Below are positions 1-8,082 of a DNA stretch of 64,000 bases, in pieces. A program made the translations under genes and the position numbers. The stretch is from the IMG/VR virus record IMGVR_UViG_3300025411_000011, positions 37,892 through 101,891 of that record; one strand, given 5' to 3'. Position 1 is the stretch's first letter; each line of letters opens with the position of its first letter. Under the pieces are notes generated by a model. That model had not been told where the DNA came from, did no database searches, and worked only from the letters and a program-made list of their open reading frames with translations. The DNA is from a virus.

Positions 1-576
1 ATTCCAACTAGTGATAATAGGATTAGCTAGGGTATATTGTACATATTCGTGTCTAGCCATTTGATAAATCTTAATGTACTTAAAAAAAGGAACTGTACTA
101 CCGTTGTCTAATCCGTATGCTGTCGGAATATAATTTGCGTTTTTAGTGGCAGTTCTATTGTATGCTCCGGGTATAGTTGCACTAGTTGGATCAGCATAAT
201 AATAGTTGTAATAATTTTGCCACAGGGCATTAATCAGTCCCATATTATCATCATGAAATTTTATTCCAAGTTCCATGGGTTCATGTATGAACTGAATATT
301 TTTCTTTCTGTTGTATTGATTTGCCATGTCAGTCTTGACTGTGAAATGGGGTAAATCAACACTTTTAACCATCAAGTTAATTTCTTTTCCGTAACGCTGT
401 ACTAAATTTAAATTATAAACTGTAGAATTATCGATGCCAAATGCAACATGGAATAAAAATTTACTTTTAGGCGCTAATCTGAATTGATCAGTTACAAAGG
501 TGTTATAGGCGTGGCGCCAATCTTTAAAAAAAAGATGGTTACTTGCTTGTAAATTACGGTTAGATGTAAAGCTCAT
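1..576 (-). CDS. gp19-superfamily tail tube-like protein (3' end outside window)
   Basis: The first 192 codons of a gene whose end lies beyond the left edge. The N-terminus reads MSFTSNRNLQASNHLFF and is followed by a beta-rich domain with 'LPHFTVKTDMANQYNRKKN' and, near the edge, 'YTLANPIITSW'. This pattern is typical of the T4 gp19/gp54 tube family, in which tube and tube-initiator proteins share one fold. It lies directly downstream of the main tube gene, so it is a second tube-like paralogue, perhaps a tube initiator or a terminal tube ring; which one is inference. The ATG at 574-576 has no Shine-Dalgarno sequence. A late promoter box ends 5 bases upstream, so the mRNA may be leaderless. 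Confidence 0.6.
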   Translation of the reverse strand, partial: MSFTSNRNLQASNHLFFKDWRHAYNTFVTDQFRLAPKSKFLFHVAFGIDNSTVYNLNLVQRYGKEINLMVKSVDLPHFTVKTDMANQYNRKKNIQFIHEPMELGIKFHDDNMGLINALWQNYYNYYYADPTSATIPGAYNRTATKNANYIPTAYGLDNGSTVPFFKYIKIYQMARHEYVQYTLANPIITSWN

Positions 577-581
577 AGTAT

Positions 582-589
582 TATTTATT
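582..589 (-). promoter_or_regulatory. T4-type late promoter box AATAAATA
   Basis: Reads AATAAATA on the minus strand, one base from the T4 late consensus TATAAATA. Using the T4 spacing, transcription would start at about 576, the A of the ATG of the tube-like gene. Confidence 0.6.
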
Positions 590-623
590 TAAATAATTAA
601 CTACGTACATAATGAATAGTCAA

Positions 624-650
624 TAAAAAGCCTACGTGTGTAGGCATTTT
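624..650 (-). terminator. Rho-independent terminator after tail tube gene
   Basis: On the minus strand a 6-bp GC-rich stem (GCCTAC/GTAGGC) with a 4-base loop is followed by five T. It begins immediately after the stop codon of the tail tube gene. A-rich sequence on the other flank would let it work in both directions. Confidence 0.85.
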
Positions 651-652
651 TA

Positions 653-1288
653 TTATGAACCTAATGCGTTATGACCGCTACTTGCACCTGATTTTTGTAC
701 AGATTTAGGAGCACCAATTGCAGGAACTGGATCAGTTTGTACTGCATTATCAAACTGGATTGTTAGATCAATCATTACAGGACCTTGCTCGCTGTATTTT
801 AAATCTTGCCAGTTAGTTTGTTGTACATAACATCCATACAATTCCCAAGTTTCTAAAACGTTAGGAACATTAGAACCGTTACCGCCGTCTAACATTTCAA
901 TACGCATTGTAAACTTGTAATCACCAGCCGCTGCCGCTGAACTTTGTTCAAAAAAGTCAAACTGTTTCTGGTTCTGCTCACCGACCAATTTGCTAACTGC
1001 ACCAGTAACATCATCACGCAATTTAACTGTAAGTGCTTTCCACTTAGGTTTGCCAGCATAATGAATAATACTGTTGTAGATATCGATCTTTTGATCTTCA
1101 AATTCAACTTGTGGACGAGCCGCTTCAGCAACTTGTTTTGTTAGTTCTGTTGTTGGAGTACTTACACCAAAGTTTTCAAAGTTAATTCTAAAACGATACT
1201 TCAACTTAGGCATTAGCATGCCCTGTGAAGCCGCACTTTGATCACTTGCTAGTGGTACTGTAAAATTTGATAGTGCCGCGATTGCCAT
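653..1288 (-). CDS. gp19: Tail tube protein gp19
   Basis: 211 residues. It forms the inner tube of the contractile tail, assembling as stacked hexameric rings inside the sheath. Recognised from its size, its position right after the sheath gene as in T4 (18 then 19), and its content: a short N-terminal arm, 'MPKLKYRFRINFENFG', a central 'QVEFEDQKIDIYNSIIHYAGKP' region (quoted over 20 residues would be longer), 'WELYGCYVQQTNW' and a final beta strand 'MIDLTIQFDNA'. These match the gp19 family plan. The start is supported by an AGGAGA Shine-Dalgarno sequence. The stop is followed at once by a terminator, which closes the sheath-tube transcription unit. Confidence 0.9.
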   Translation of the reverse strand: MAIAALSNFTVPLASDQSAASQGMLMPKLKYRFRINFENFGVSTPTTELTKQVAEAARPQVEFEDQKIDIYNSIIHYAGKPKWKALTVKLRDDVTGAVSKLVGEQNQKQFDFFEQSSAAAAGDYKFTMRIEMLDGGNGSNVPNVLETWELYGCYVQQTNWQDLKYSEQGPVMIDLTIQFDNAVQTDPVPAIGAPKSVQKSGASSGHNALGS

Positions 1289-1299
1289 TTAATTTCTCC

Positions 1300-4200
1300 T
1301 TATTTGCCACTTAAACCGGCAATTGCGCCAGTATTTTCAAGACGTAATGGAATGTAGATGAATTCCACAGACTTAACTGGTTCGATTGCAATGTCAACAT
1401 ACAACTCATTAGCATCAATTCTGCTTGGAGTATTGTTTGAAGTGTCGCATACAACAATATAATCGTACAGGGCACGTTCAGCTGTTAGGTTAAGCAACAA
1501 TTTTTCAATTTCTTGTTTAATTTCGTTACGTGTAATTGTATCATTTGGTTCAAATACATATGGTTTAGAAATGGCGTTCAACTGGTAACGTAAGTAAATT
1601 ACTAAACGTGCTACATTGATACGATTTAAACTGCTTGCGACTAAACTACGAGTATATTGTCCGTATGCTACAAGTCCAACACCGCCAATGTATGTTATTG
1701 GGTTAACTTGTATTGTGGCTAATGTGTTACGTTGCCCAGTATTCAATGCGATAGGATTAAACACACCAGTTTGTGCAGTTACATAACCTACACTACTTGC
1801 ATTTGTTACACCACCACGACGTACACCTGCTGGTGCAAACCAAGGATAAGCAACATTATCGCTTAATGCGATTGTACGCAACATGATATGACTTGGAGGA
1901 ACAACGATGTCATTACCGTATAAGTCTGTTGTATAGCCCCATGGATAATATACACCAGTATTTGCATCTGTTGTAACTAGACCAACTTCGCCATCGCCTG
2001 TTGCATTATTTGTATTATTACCCCAGTTACTTAAACTTGTTGCATCGTTTGGTAAACGTGCAGGAGCATCTGCTACAATAAATGATAGTAATCCACGACC
2101 AGTATTTAAATTAACCAATGCGGATGTTGTTTCTAAATATCCTGGGCAACTTAATAAGTTAAATGTAACACTATCTTCGTTACGAATTTGTTGATTAGCG
2201 TTAATTGTAGCATTTAAAGCCGCTACAACAACAGCACGTTGAGCTTTACGACCAAACACGCCCACACCTAAATAATCATTAGCGGCATCTGTTACCCAAC
2301 GATCTGGATAATAGTAAGTCATTACTGGGTTACCGGTAACGCTTGTATTATAGGCTTGTGTGTTTACATAACCTGAAACGTACTTTTTAACGTTAAAACT
2401 GCTACGGCGTAGATTATACAACAAAGTTCCCTTTGGATATAATTGTGCGTTTGGAGCGTCAAAGTCAACAAAGTCGCTTGATAATAATAATGCAATCGAA
2501 TCCAGTGTATCAGCACCAGTTTTTACAGTATTTGCATTTAATGTTTCATCGCTCCAACGTGCATCGGCAAATATGATACCATTACTAGTTGTGTGATCTG
2601 TGTTGTTAATCAATACCCATGCTTTTGTTAAGAAATTCCAACGATAAATTGTTGGCCATGCTTCTAAATTACTTGAATTAATCCACAAATCACCATGTTG
2701 TAGTACACCGCCTGTACTGTTAGTAGTTGGTTGTGTTGAACTAATGATTGGACCGTTAGCATCAGTTTGTGTATAATTATTTGTATATCCAACACCCTGG
2801 TTAACAACAACTTTACCAGCAGTTGAAGTATAACCTCTCCAATGTGTACCATCATTGATTAAAATATCTACATCAGTGATTGAACTATTATACCATAATT
2901 GTCCGTTAACTGGTAATGTTGAAGGTGCTGTTGCACTAGGTGTAACCAATGCAGTACCGCTACTATTGGCTGCCGCCCATGCAGTAATGATATAGTAGTT
3001 TGCTGTTCCGGATGGATCAGCATAAAATTCATTATTAGTTCCTACAGTAAATATTTTACCAATAGGTAAATTAGTACCGTCTTGGATTCTAATGTCACCG
3101 CCTTGCGTATGGGTAATTGTAACTTGATTTGTACTTGTTACAGTTGCCACAACGTTTGCCAATGGAACTACTGCTGTGTTAATTGCGGCTGCCAATGCGT
3201 TTGCATCAGAGCTAGCACTGCCAGTTGTTGTAAAACTAACTGTTACATAACTTGGTAATGTTGCTGAACCAACTTGGCTAGATGAAAGAGCAAATGTAAA
3301 TGAGCTTGAACCAAATGTACTATTTGTTATAATAGCACTAGTTGAACTTGTTATACCTGTTGATAAACGTTGATAAATTTTGTAATTTACATAAGTTGGA
3401 TTTGTGATTTCATCATCGTTATATTTTACATATACTTGTCCAACTGGAATATTAATACCGCCGCCTGTTGGATCTAATGTTGCCATTGCCGCTTGATTGC
3501 TTGCAAATAACTGACCTACAGCTTGACGAATCCAACTTGCTGTTGTTGAATTATATAGTTCGATGTCAAAATTAGCACCTTGGTTTACTGGAGTTGTTTT
3601 AATCCAGATAGAACCAGTTGGGTAACCGTTAACACTACCTGAATTTGTATAAGAACCATAGTTAGGAACTTGATAGTGTGGAGCAATAGTCACTGTAGGA
3701 GCATAGTATGTCCCAGCGGCAATAATTTTGTTTGTACTGGTTAGTGTACCACTTAATACAATGTTAGCACCTGTTGAATATAAATTCAAATAACCGTTGA
3801 TTACACTTGCTGTTACACCAGATACATGTGAACCTAATGCTGTTACTAATCCAGCGTATGTTGTTGCACCAGTTACTGTGTATCCATTAACAATTAATGT
3901 ATCGCTACTACTAACTGTTGCGGCTGTGGATGCTACTGTACTTGTAGCAGTTGGCATACTTGCGGCCCAAGCTGTTGAACCAACTTGTACCCATGTGCCA
4001 GCTGTGCTTGCGGCGGCGGATGCTCCACCTGTGCCGTCGTTGGCAGTATTATATTGTTTGTACCATAACTGAGCTAGTGTTGTAGCTGTTACAACTGCAT
4101 AACTACCGACAGCACCAAAACTTGGATTTGGAGCAAAAGTTCCAGTATTGTATAGACCAGATCCTGCGTTAATTACTGCTGGATTTTGTACTACAAAACT

Positions 4201-4683
4201 TTGACCGTTAGTTGCTGTAACTGCACTTGCGTTCCATTGGAAAACACCAAAACTTGTTGTTGCAGTATCCCACCAGTATGTACCATTTGATGGAAGTCCT
4301 ACTGGAACTGATGCTGAACCAATTAATTGACTTGTATCAACATTGGCACGAACAACGTATGCTTGACTGCTAACACCTAAGAAACTGTAAGCGGCTTGTA
4401 GACCGTATTCATTAATTTCGCTTGCATTGATAGGATTGTTGCTAGCATCTGTTTGAAAGTATGGTACACCAAATGTTGCGCCTAAGTCTGCTTGACTTGT
4501 CAACAGGTATACGTTTCCAGCATTTGCCGCTAGTGTGCCTGGAGCAATACCTGTTCCAGCTGAATTCATTTTGTTTGCTTGAGTAGCAACTACGATAAGG
4601 GGTACGGTACCTGGTGCAGAAGGCGTGTAGAACGATTCGTTAACTACGGTTACGCTAATTCCAGGTGAACTTAATTGAGCCAT
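1300..4683 (-). CDS. gp18: Tail sheath protein gp18, oversized
   Basis: The contractile sheath subunit, 1127 residues from the start chosen here (T4 gp18 is 659). The N-terminus 'SSPGISVTVVNESFYTPSA' and the last ~250 residues ('SSLNRINVARLVIYLRYQL', 'FEPNDTITRNEI', 'IEPVKSVEFIYIPLRLENTG') match the conserved sheath core. The extra length lies in the middle, roughly residues 150-700, as Thr/Ser/Ala-rich beta sequence. In gp18 that region forms outward-facing domains, so the insertion probably decorates the tail surface (inference). The reading frame is open further upstream to 4740, but ATG 4681-4683 is preferred because it has a GGAG Shine-Dalgarno sequence 8 bases upstream and begins with the family N-terminus. 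Confidence 0.92.
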   Translation of the reverse strand: MAQLSSPGISVTVVNESFYTPSAPGTVPLIVVATQANKMNSAGTGIAPGTLAANAGNVYLLTSQADLGATFGVPYFQTDASNNPINASEINEYGLQAAYSFLGVSSQAYVVRANVDTSQLIGSASVPVGLPSNGTYWWDTATTSFGVFQWNASAVTATNGQSFVVQNPAVINAGSGLYNTGTFAPNPSFGAVGSYAVVTATTLAQLWYKQYNTANDGTGGASAAASTAGTWVQVGSTAWAASMPTATSTVASTAATVSSSDTLIVNGYTVTGATTYAGLVTALGSHVSGVTASVINGYLNLYSTGANIVLSGTLTSTNKIIAAGTYYAPTVTIAPHYQVPNYGSYTNSGSVNGYPTGSIWIKTTPVNQGANFDIELYNSTTASWIRQAVGQLFASNQAAMATLDPTGGGINIPVGQVYVKYNDDEITNPTYVNYKIYQRLSTGITSSTSAIITNSTFGSSSFTFALSSSQVGSATLPSYVTVSFTTTGSASSDANALAAAINTAVVPLANVVATVTSTNQVTITHTQGGDIRIQDGTNLPIGKIFTVGTNNEFYADPSGTANYYIITAWAAANSSGTALVTPSATAPSTLPVNGQLWYNSSITDVDILINDGTHWRGYTSTAGKVVVNQGVGYTNNYTQTDANGPIISSTQPTTNSTGGVLQHGDLWINSSNLEAWPTIYRWNFLTKAWVLINNTDHTTSNGIIFADARWSDETLNANTVKTGADTLDSIALLLSSDFVDFDAPNAQLYPKGTLLYNLRRSSFNVKKYVSGYVNTQAYNTSVTGNPVMTYYYPDRWVTDAANDYLGVGVFGRKAQRAVVVAALNATINANQQIRNEDSVTFNLLSCPGYLETTSALVNLNTGRGLLSFIVADAPARLPNDATSLSNWGNNTNNATGDGEVGLVTTDANTGVYYPWGYTTDLYGNDIVVPPSHIMLRTIALSDNVAYPWFAPAGVRRGGVTNASSVGYVTAQTGVFNPIALNTGQRNTLATIQVNPITYIGGVGLVAYGQYTRSLVASSLNRINVARLVIYLRYQLNAISKPYVFEPNDTITRNEIKQEIEKLLLNLTAERALYDYIVVCDTSNNTPSRIDANELYVDIAIEPVKSVEFIYIPLRLENTGAIAGLSGK

Positions 4684-4715
4684 TGTGTTATCTCCATGAG
4701 TACATGTTCTTAATG

Positions 4716-4723
4716 TATTTATG
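4716..4723 (-). promoter_or_regulatory. Late promoter box CATAAATA for the sheath-tube unit
   Basis: Reads CATAAATA on the minus strand. The predicted start is near 4710, giving a ~27-base leader that contains the GGAG site used by the sheath start at 4683. This supports the shorter sheath start. Confidence 0.65.
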
Positions 4724-4787
4724 GCATTTTGGTAAATCAATGCTTATATAAGCCTACAAAAAGGCTCTAAAAAGGCTTAAATAAAAT

Positions 4788-5114
4788 ATGAGACCATTAT
4801 GTTCATGCGGAAGGGCACCGGTAGCCATCAATTATTATAAAAACGGACAGACTTATTACAGAAGCCTGTGCGGTAACTGCCTACGAGGTGTCAAACTGCC
4901 TAGATGGCAGCAGGCTGGATACAAACTAAAACATACTTGCGACAAATGCGGGTTTAAAAGCCCGCACAAAGAAGTATTTAATGTGTTCCACATTGATGGA
5001 AATTTAGATAATTGTAAACAAACTAACTTAAAGACTGTGTGCGCCAATTGTCAACGGGTTCTTCATCGAGAAGGTGTTCAATGGCGGCAAGGGGATCTTG
5101 TTCCGGATTTATGA
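4788..5114 (+). CDS. Small HNH-type zinc-binding protein
   Basis: 108 residues with four Cys pairs: CSCG near residue 6, CGNC near 28, CDKC near 51 and CANC near 86. The segment 'FHIDGNLDNCKQTNL' followed by 'CANCQRVLHREG' resembles an HNH nuclease fold (His, Asn, His between zinc-binding CxxC pairs). HNH proteins are common free-standing genes in T4-like phages. It could be a homing-type nuclease, a packaging-associated nuclease or a zinc protein without nuclease activity. It stands alone on the plus strand, and its last 92 bases overlap the 3' end of the convergent dNMP kinase gene. AAAGG lies about 12 bases before the ATG. Confidence 0.65.
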   Translation: MRPLCSCGRAPVAINYYKNGQTYYRSLCGNCLRGVKLPRWQQAGYKLKHTCDKCGFKSPHKEVFNVFHIDGNLDNCKQTNLKTVCANCQRVLHREGVQWRQGDLVPDL

Positions 5115-5733
5115 GAGTTTTTACTTGAGCGTATAAATCATCAATGCTACTATCATTAGAAAACACATAATCAAACTTAGTTCCAACCCAAGCAGTTTCA
5201 CTAGCATGAATTCCTAGTTTTTCCATTCTAGTTTTAGCTAGCATCCAATTTATACATTTGTCGCCAGCGTTCATATCAGCGGCATCTCGATACCAGTCGG
5301 GTTCTGGACCACGCTTTACACGAATAACAATTCCGCCGGCATCTTTAATTGATTTAATTTCATTAGGAAAACGGCAGTCACTAATAACTATGTCATCTTT
5401 TGAGTTGCGTAGTTTATTCTCTAATGAAGCAATCCAAATATCATCATGGAAAGCCTTGCGACAAACTTCGGTACCCCAGTATTGTAATACCCAGCGTGGA
5501 GTTAATTCTGGCATACTTAAACGTTCTGCCCACCACGGATCTACTTGTTCGCGCCATTCACGAGCTTGTTTAGTGCGGCCTTCCAGCATAGTACGGTCCC
5601 AACCAAACACTTGTGCCACTGCATCTTTTAATGAATTTGCAAACGATTCTCGTCTAAATCCGTGAAAGTTAGTAAGATAATCAGCAATAGTATCCTTGCC
5701 TGATCCAATAAAACCACACACACCTATAATCAT
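5023..5733 (-). CDS. gp1: Deoxynucleoside monophosphate kinase (gp1-like)
   Basis: 236 residues, close to T4 gp1 (241). It phosphorylates dNMPs to dNDPs for phage DNA synthesis in the cytoplasm. The P-loop 'GFIGSGKDT' is at residues 7-15. The body carries 'WVLQYWGTEVCRK' and 'IVISDCRFPNEI', which fit the nucleotide-binding and lid parts of this kinase family. It has its own sigma-70-like promoter just upstream and an AGGGGG Shine-Dalgarno sequence, unlike its structural neighbours. That suggests expression before the late phase. The last 31 codons overlap the HNH-type gene on the other strand. Confidence 0.85.
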   Translation of the reverse strand: MIIGVCGFIGSGKDTIADYLTNFHGFRRESFANSLKDAVAQVFGWDRTMLEGRTKQAREWREQVDPWWAERLSMPELTPRWVLQYWGTEVCRKAFHDDIWIASLENKLRNSKDDIVISDCRFPNEIKSIKDAGGIVIRVKRGPEPDWYRDAADMNAGDKCINWMLAKTRMEKLGIHASETAWVGTKFDYVFSNDSSIDDLYAQVKTLINPEQDPLAAIEHLLDEEPVDNWRTQSLS

Positions 5734-5755
5734 AGAGCCCCCTAATATTAGCTCT

Positions 5756-5784
5756 AGTATATAACAGTTTTATTACAAGGTCAA
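5756..5784 (-). promoter_or_regulatory. Sigma-70-type promoter for dNMP kinase
   Basis: On the minus strand: -35 TTGACC (5779-5784), 17-bp spacer, -10 TATACT (5756-5761). Spacing is ideal and each hexamer is one mismatch from consensus. It lies in the 59-base gap before the kinase gene. Confidence 0.75.
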
Positions 5785-5792
5785 GAAATTTC

Positions 5793-6578
5793 TTAACCAG
5801 TTATAAAGTAATAGCCCGTTCCGCCAGAAATTAGATTCTCAATCTCTTTGTCTAATTTTTCTAATTCAGCTTTTGAATCAGTTAGCAAAGCGGTTCCATT
5901 TAAAGTAATAGGACTTCCAGGACCTGCAATGCTACCAAATTTGCTACGAGCTTCCCCTAGCATACCTTTGGCGGTGGCAAGTGCATAATCTTTTAACCAT
6001 TGTTTAGCATAGACATCCTGTAGTAAAACCCAATCAGGACGATAGTTATAACTTTGAACAAGAATCTGTTCACCCTGGGCAAAAGGACGTTGTAAAATAT
6101 TTAAAATATGCGTAGTTGGTTTCCATAAAAATTCAATATAGCTACCGAACATACGACCTACTAACTTTTGATATCCAGCAAACGCATCATAAGTTGCTAG
6201 ACCGCCCATCATACTACCTGACATTAAATAGGTATTTGTATAGGCCAAATTAAATGGTTCAAATAATGTGCCGCCAGCACCAATACCGGTACGGGAACCG
6301 ATAGCACGACGAAATACCTGACGTACCGTAATAACTTCGTCAGGTAATCTGTATTCATTTTGATCCTGTATTAGTTCTAAAAACAAATAGCTTTCTTCTA
6401 CAGCATTTGGACTACGTTGACGATAGCGGTTTAATGCACGATCTAACGCAATTTCTAGATGTTTATTATCTAGCTCTACATCAATCATGCCGTCACCCAG
6501 CATAGTTTTGATATAATCAAACACTTTATTTCGCTCTTGAGTAGAATTGCTTTGCGTACTTGATGGCAAATCGTCCAT
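5793..6578 (-). CDS. gp13: Neck protein gp13
   Basis: 261 residues (T4 gp13 is 309). With gp14 it forms the neck that closes the packaged head and joins the tail. The N-terminal part 'FDYIKTMLGDGMIDVEL' followed by an amphipathic helix 'ALDRALNRYRQ', and the C-terminal part 'QWLKDYALATAKGMLGEARS', 'GSPITLNGTALL' and a terminal 'YYFITG', match T4 gp13 segment by segment. It is divergent from gp14, whereas in T4 the neck genes run in one direction. An AGAGGAC Shine-Dalgarno sequence precedes the ATG. Confidence 0.85.
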   Translation of the reverse strand: MDDLPSSTQSNSTQERNKVFDYIKTMLGDGMIDVELDNKHLEIALDRALNRYRQRSPNAVEESYLFLELIQDQNEYRLPDEVITVRQVFRRAIGSRTGIGAGGTLFEPFNLAYTNTYLMSGSMMGGLATYDAFAGYQKLVGRMFGSYIEFLWKPTTHILNILQRPFAQGEQILVQSYNYRPDWVLLQDVYAKQWLKDYALATAKGMLGEARSKFGSIAGPGSPITLNGTALLTDSKAELEKLDKEIENLISGGTGYYFITG

Positions 6579-6596
6579 ATTTTTGTCCTCTTACTA

Positions 6597-6604
6597 TATT
6601 TAGC
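6597..6604 (-). promoter_or_regulatory. Variant late promoter box GCTAAATA for gp13
   Basis: Reads GCTAAATA on the minus strand, with the same downstream TAG context as perfect boxes elsewhere in the window. It stands back to back with the plus-strand gp14 box 4 bases away. The first two bases differ from consensus, so it may be weak. Confidence 0.4.
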
Positions 6605-6608
6605 TAAC

Positions 6609-6616
6609 GATAAATA
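6609..6616 (+). promoter_or_regulatory. Late promoter box GATAAATA for gp14
   Basis: GATAAATA, one base from the T4 late consensus. It ends exactly 5 bases before the gp14 ATG, so T4 spacing puts the transcription start on the A of the start codon. No Shine-Dalgarno sequence is present. Confidence 0.65.
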
Positions 6617-6621
6617 TCAAT

Positions 6622-8082
6622 ATGCCACGATTATCCTTATACAAACCAGAAAAAGGCAACGACTATCAATTTATAGATCGTCAAGCTAGCGAAATGTTCA
6701 CAGTAGGTGGAACCGATGTTTATTGGCACAAATTGTTGGGTGCAAATACCCAGGAAGCCAATGCCACTGCCGAACAGCCATTTTATCCAAATGATAATGT
6801 TACTAACATTCAAGATTTGCTTTTTTTAGAAAATCGCGATAGTAAGTATGAAACTGAAGTGTATAGAATTAGAGGCATGTATAACGTACAGAATATTGAT
6901 TTTAATTTAAGTCAATTTGGATTGTTTATTGATAACGATACGTTGTATATGACTGTTCATATTAATGACATTATTAAAACTATTGGACGTAAACCTATTA
7001 GCGGAGATGTTTTAGAATTGCCGCATCTACGTGACGATTTTGCTCTAAACGATTTTGATGTAAGTTTACCTAGATATTATCAAGTTACCGATGTAGGCCG
7101 TGCAAGTGAAGGATTTAGTGTTACGTGGTTTCCGCATCTATATAGATTAAAACTTAAACGTATCAACGATCAACAACAATTTCAATCAATTTTTAATCAA
7201 GCCGCTACAGATGCCAATGGCGATCCAATTGTTGGAGCTAACGTTACTCTTAAAGACTTGTTGAGTACATTCAACAAAGAGATGGAAATTAATCAACAAA
7301 TAGTTGCACAGGCAGAAGCAGATTCTCCTATGAGCGGATATGAAACTAGACAATTCTACACCTTGGCTGTAGATCCAACCACTGGAAAACCCTTACTAGA
7401 GACTGCTGACGAAACTACATTAGATGCAAGCCAAATCAATTATCTTGCTAATGAAAACAATGCTAAACCAGTTCGTCCTGGATACACAGGATATTTAATT
7501 GGTAATGGGTATCCTGCCAATGGTAATGCATTTGGGTTTGGTATACAATTTCCCGAAAACCCAGGCACAGATGATTTTTTCTTGAGAACAGATTTCTTAC
7601 CTAACAGATTATTTCGTTTTGACGGACCAAGCAGTGCATGGATTAAAGTAGAAGATGCGGTTAGAATGAATATGACTAATAATGATACAAGATCAACATT
7701 AAAAACTGGCTTTATCAACAATACAAATTATACCTATAATGATCAAGTATCAAGTGATGTGATTTCATTAGCACTGGGCGACACACAAATCAATACTAGA
7801 ATATTGTATGCAACAAACAATGCTATTCCTTATGTAGTATTTAAATTTGGTGTAACGCAATTAGAATATGCATTAAGTGATTATCCGACAATGTATAGTT
7901 CATATTTGTATACAAGTCCAGCAGGAATACAAACAACTTGTTTAAGAATCACATTGCCAACTATAAACAACACGCAACAAACCATACCTACTGCTGGTCA
8001 ATGGACAGTTACACTATATAATACACGAGATGCACAACGATCAAGTTTATCAACTGCTCTCAAACCTAGGGCGGATCTATAA
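6622..8082 (+). CDS. gp14: Neck protein gp14, with C-terminal extension
   Basis: 486 residues; T4 gp14 is 256. A head-completion neck protein acting with gp13. The family core is clear at residues ~68-180: 'FLENRDSKYETEVYRIRG', 'FNLSQFGLFIDNDTLY', 'IGRKPISGDVLELPHLRDD', and 'YYQVTDVGRASEGFSVTWF'. The following ~300 residues are additional and include 'PVRPGYTGYLIGNGYPANG', possibly a surface domain. The stop overlaps the gp15 start (TAATG), so the two are translationally coupled. Function of the extension is unknown. Confidence 0.88.
   Translation: MPRLSLYKPEKGNDYQFIDRQASEMFTVGGTDVYWHKLLGANTQEANATAEQPFYPNDNVTNIQDLLFLENRDSKYETEVYRIRGMYNVQNIDFNLSQFGLFIDNDTLYMTVHINDIIKTIGRKPISGDVLELPHLRDDFALNDFDVSLPRYYQVTDVGRASEGFSVTWFPHLYRLKLKRINDQQQFQSIFNQAATDANGDPIVGANVTLKDLLSTFNKEMEINQQIVAQAEADSPMSGYETRQFYTLAVDPTTGKPLLETADETTLDASQINYLANENNAKPVRPGYTGYLIGNGYPANGNAFGFGIQFPENPGTDDFFLRTDFLPNRLFRFDGPSSAWIKVEDAVRMNMTNNDTRSTLKTGFINNTNYTYNDQVSSDVISLALGDTQINTRILYATNNAIPYVVFKFGVTQLEYALSDYPTMYSSYLYTSPAGIQTTCLRITLPTINNTQQTIPTAGQWTVTLYNTRDAQRSSLSTALKPRADL

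Noticed and set aside
4684-4740. Upstream 19-codon extension of the sheath gene
   Set aside because: The inner ATG at 4683 has a GGAG site and starts with the conserved sheath N-terminus; the extension overlaps the late promoter box.
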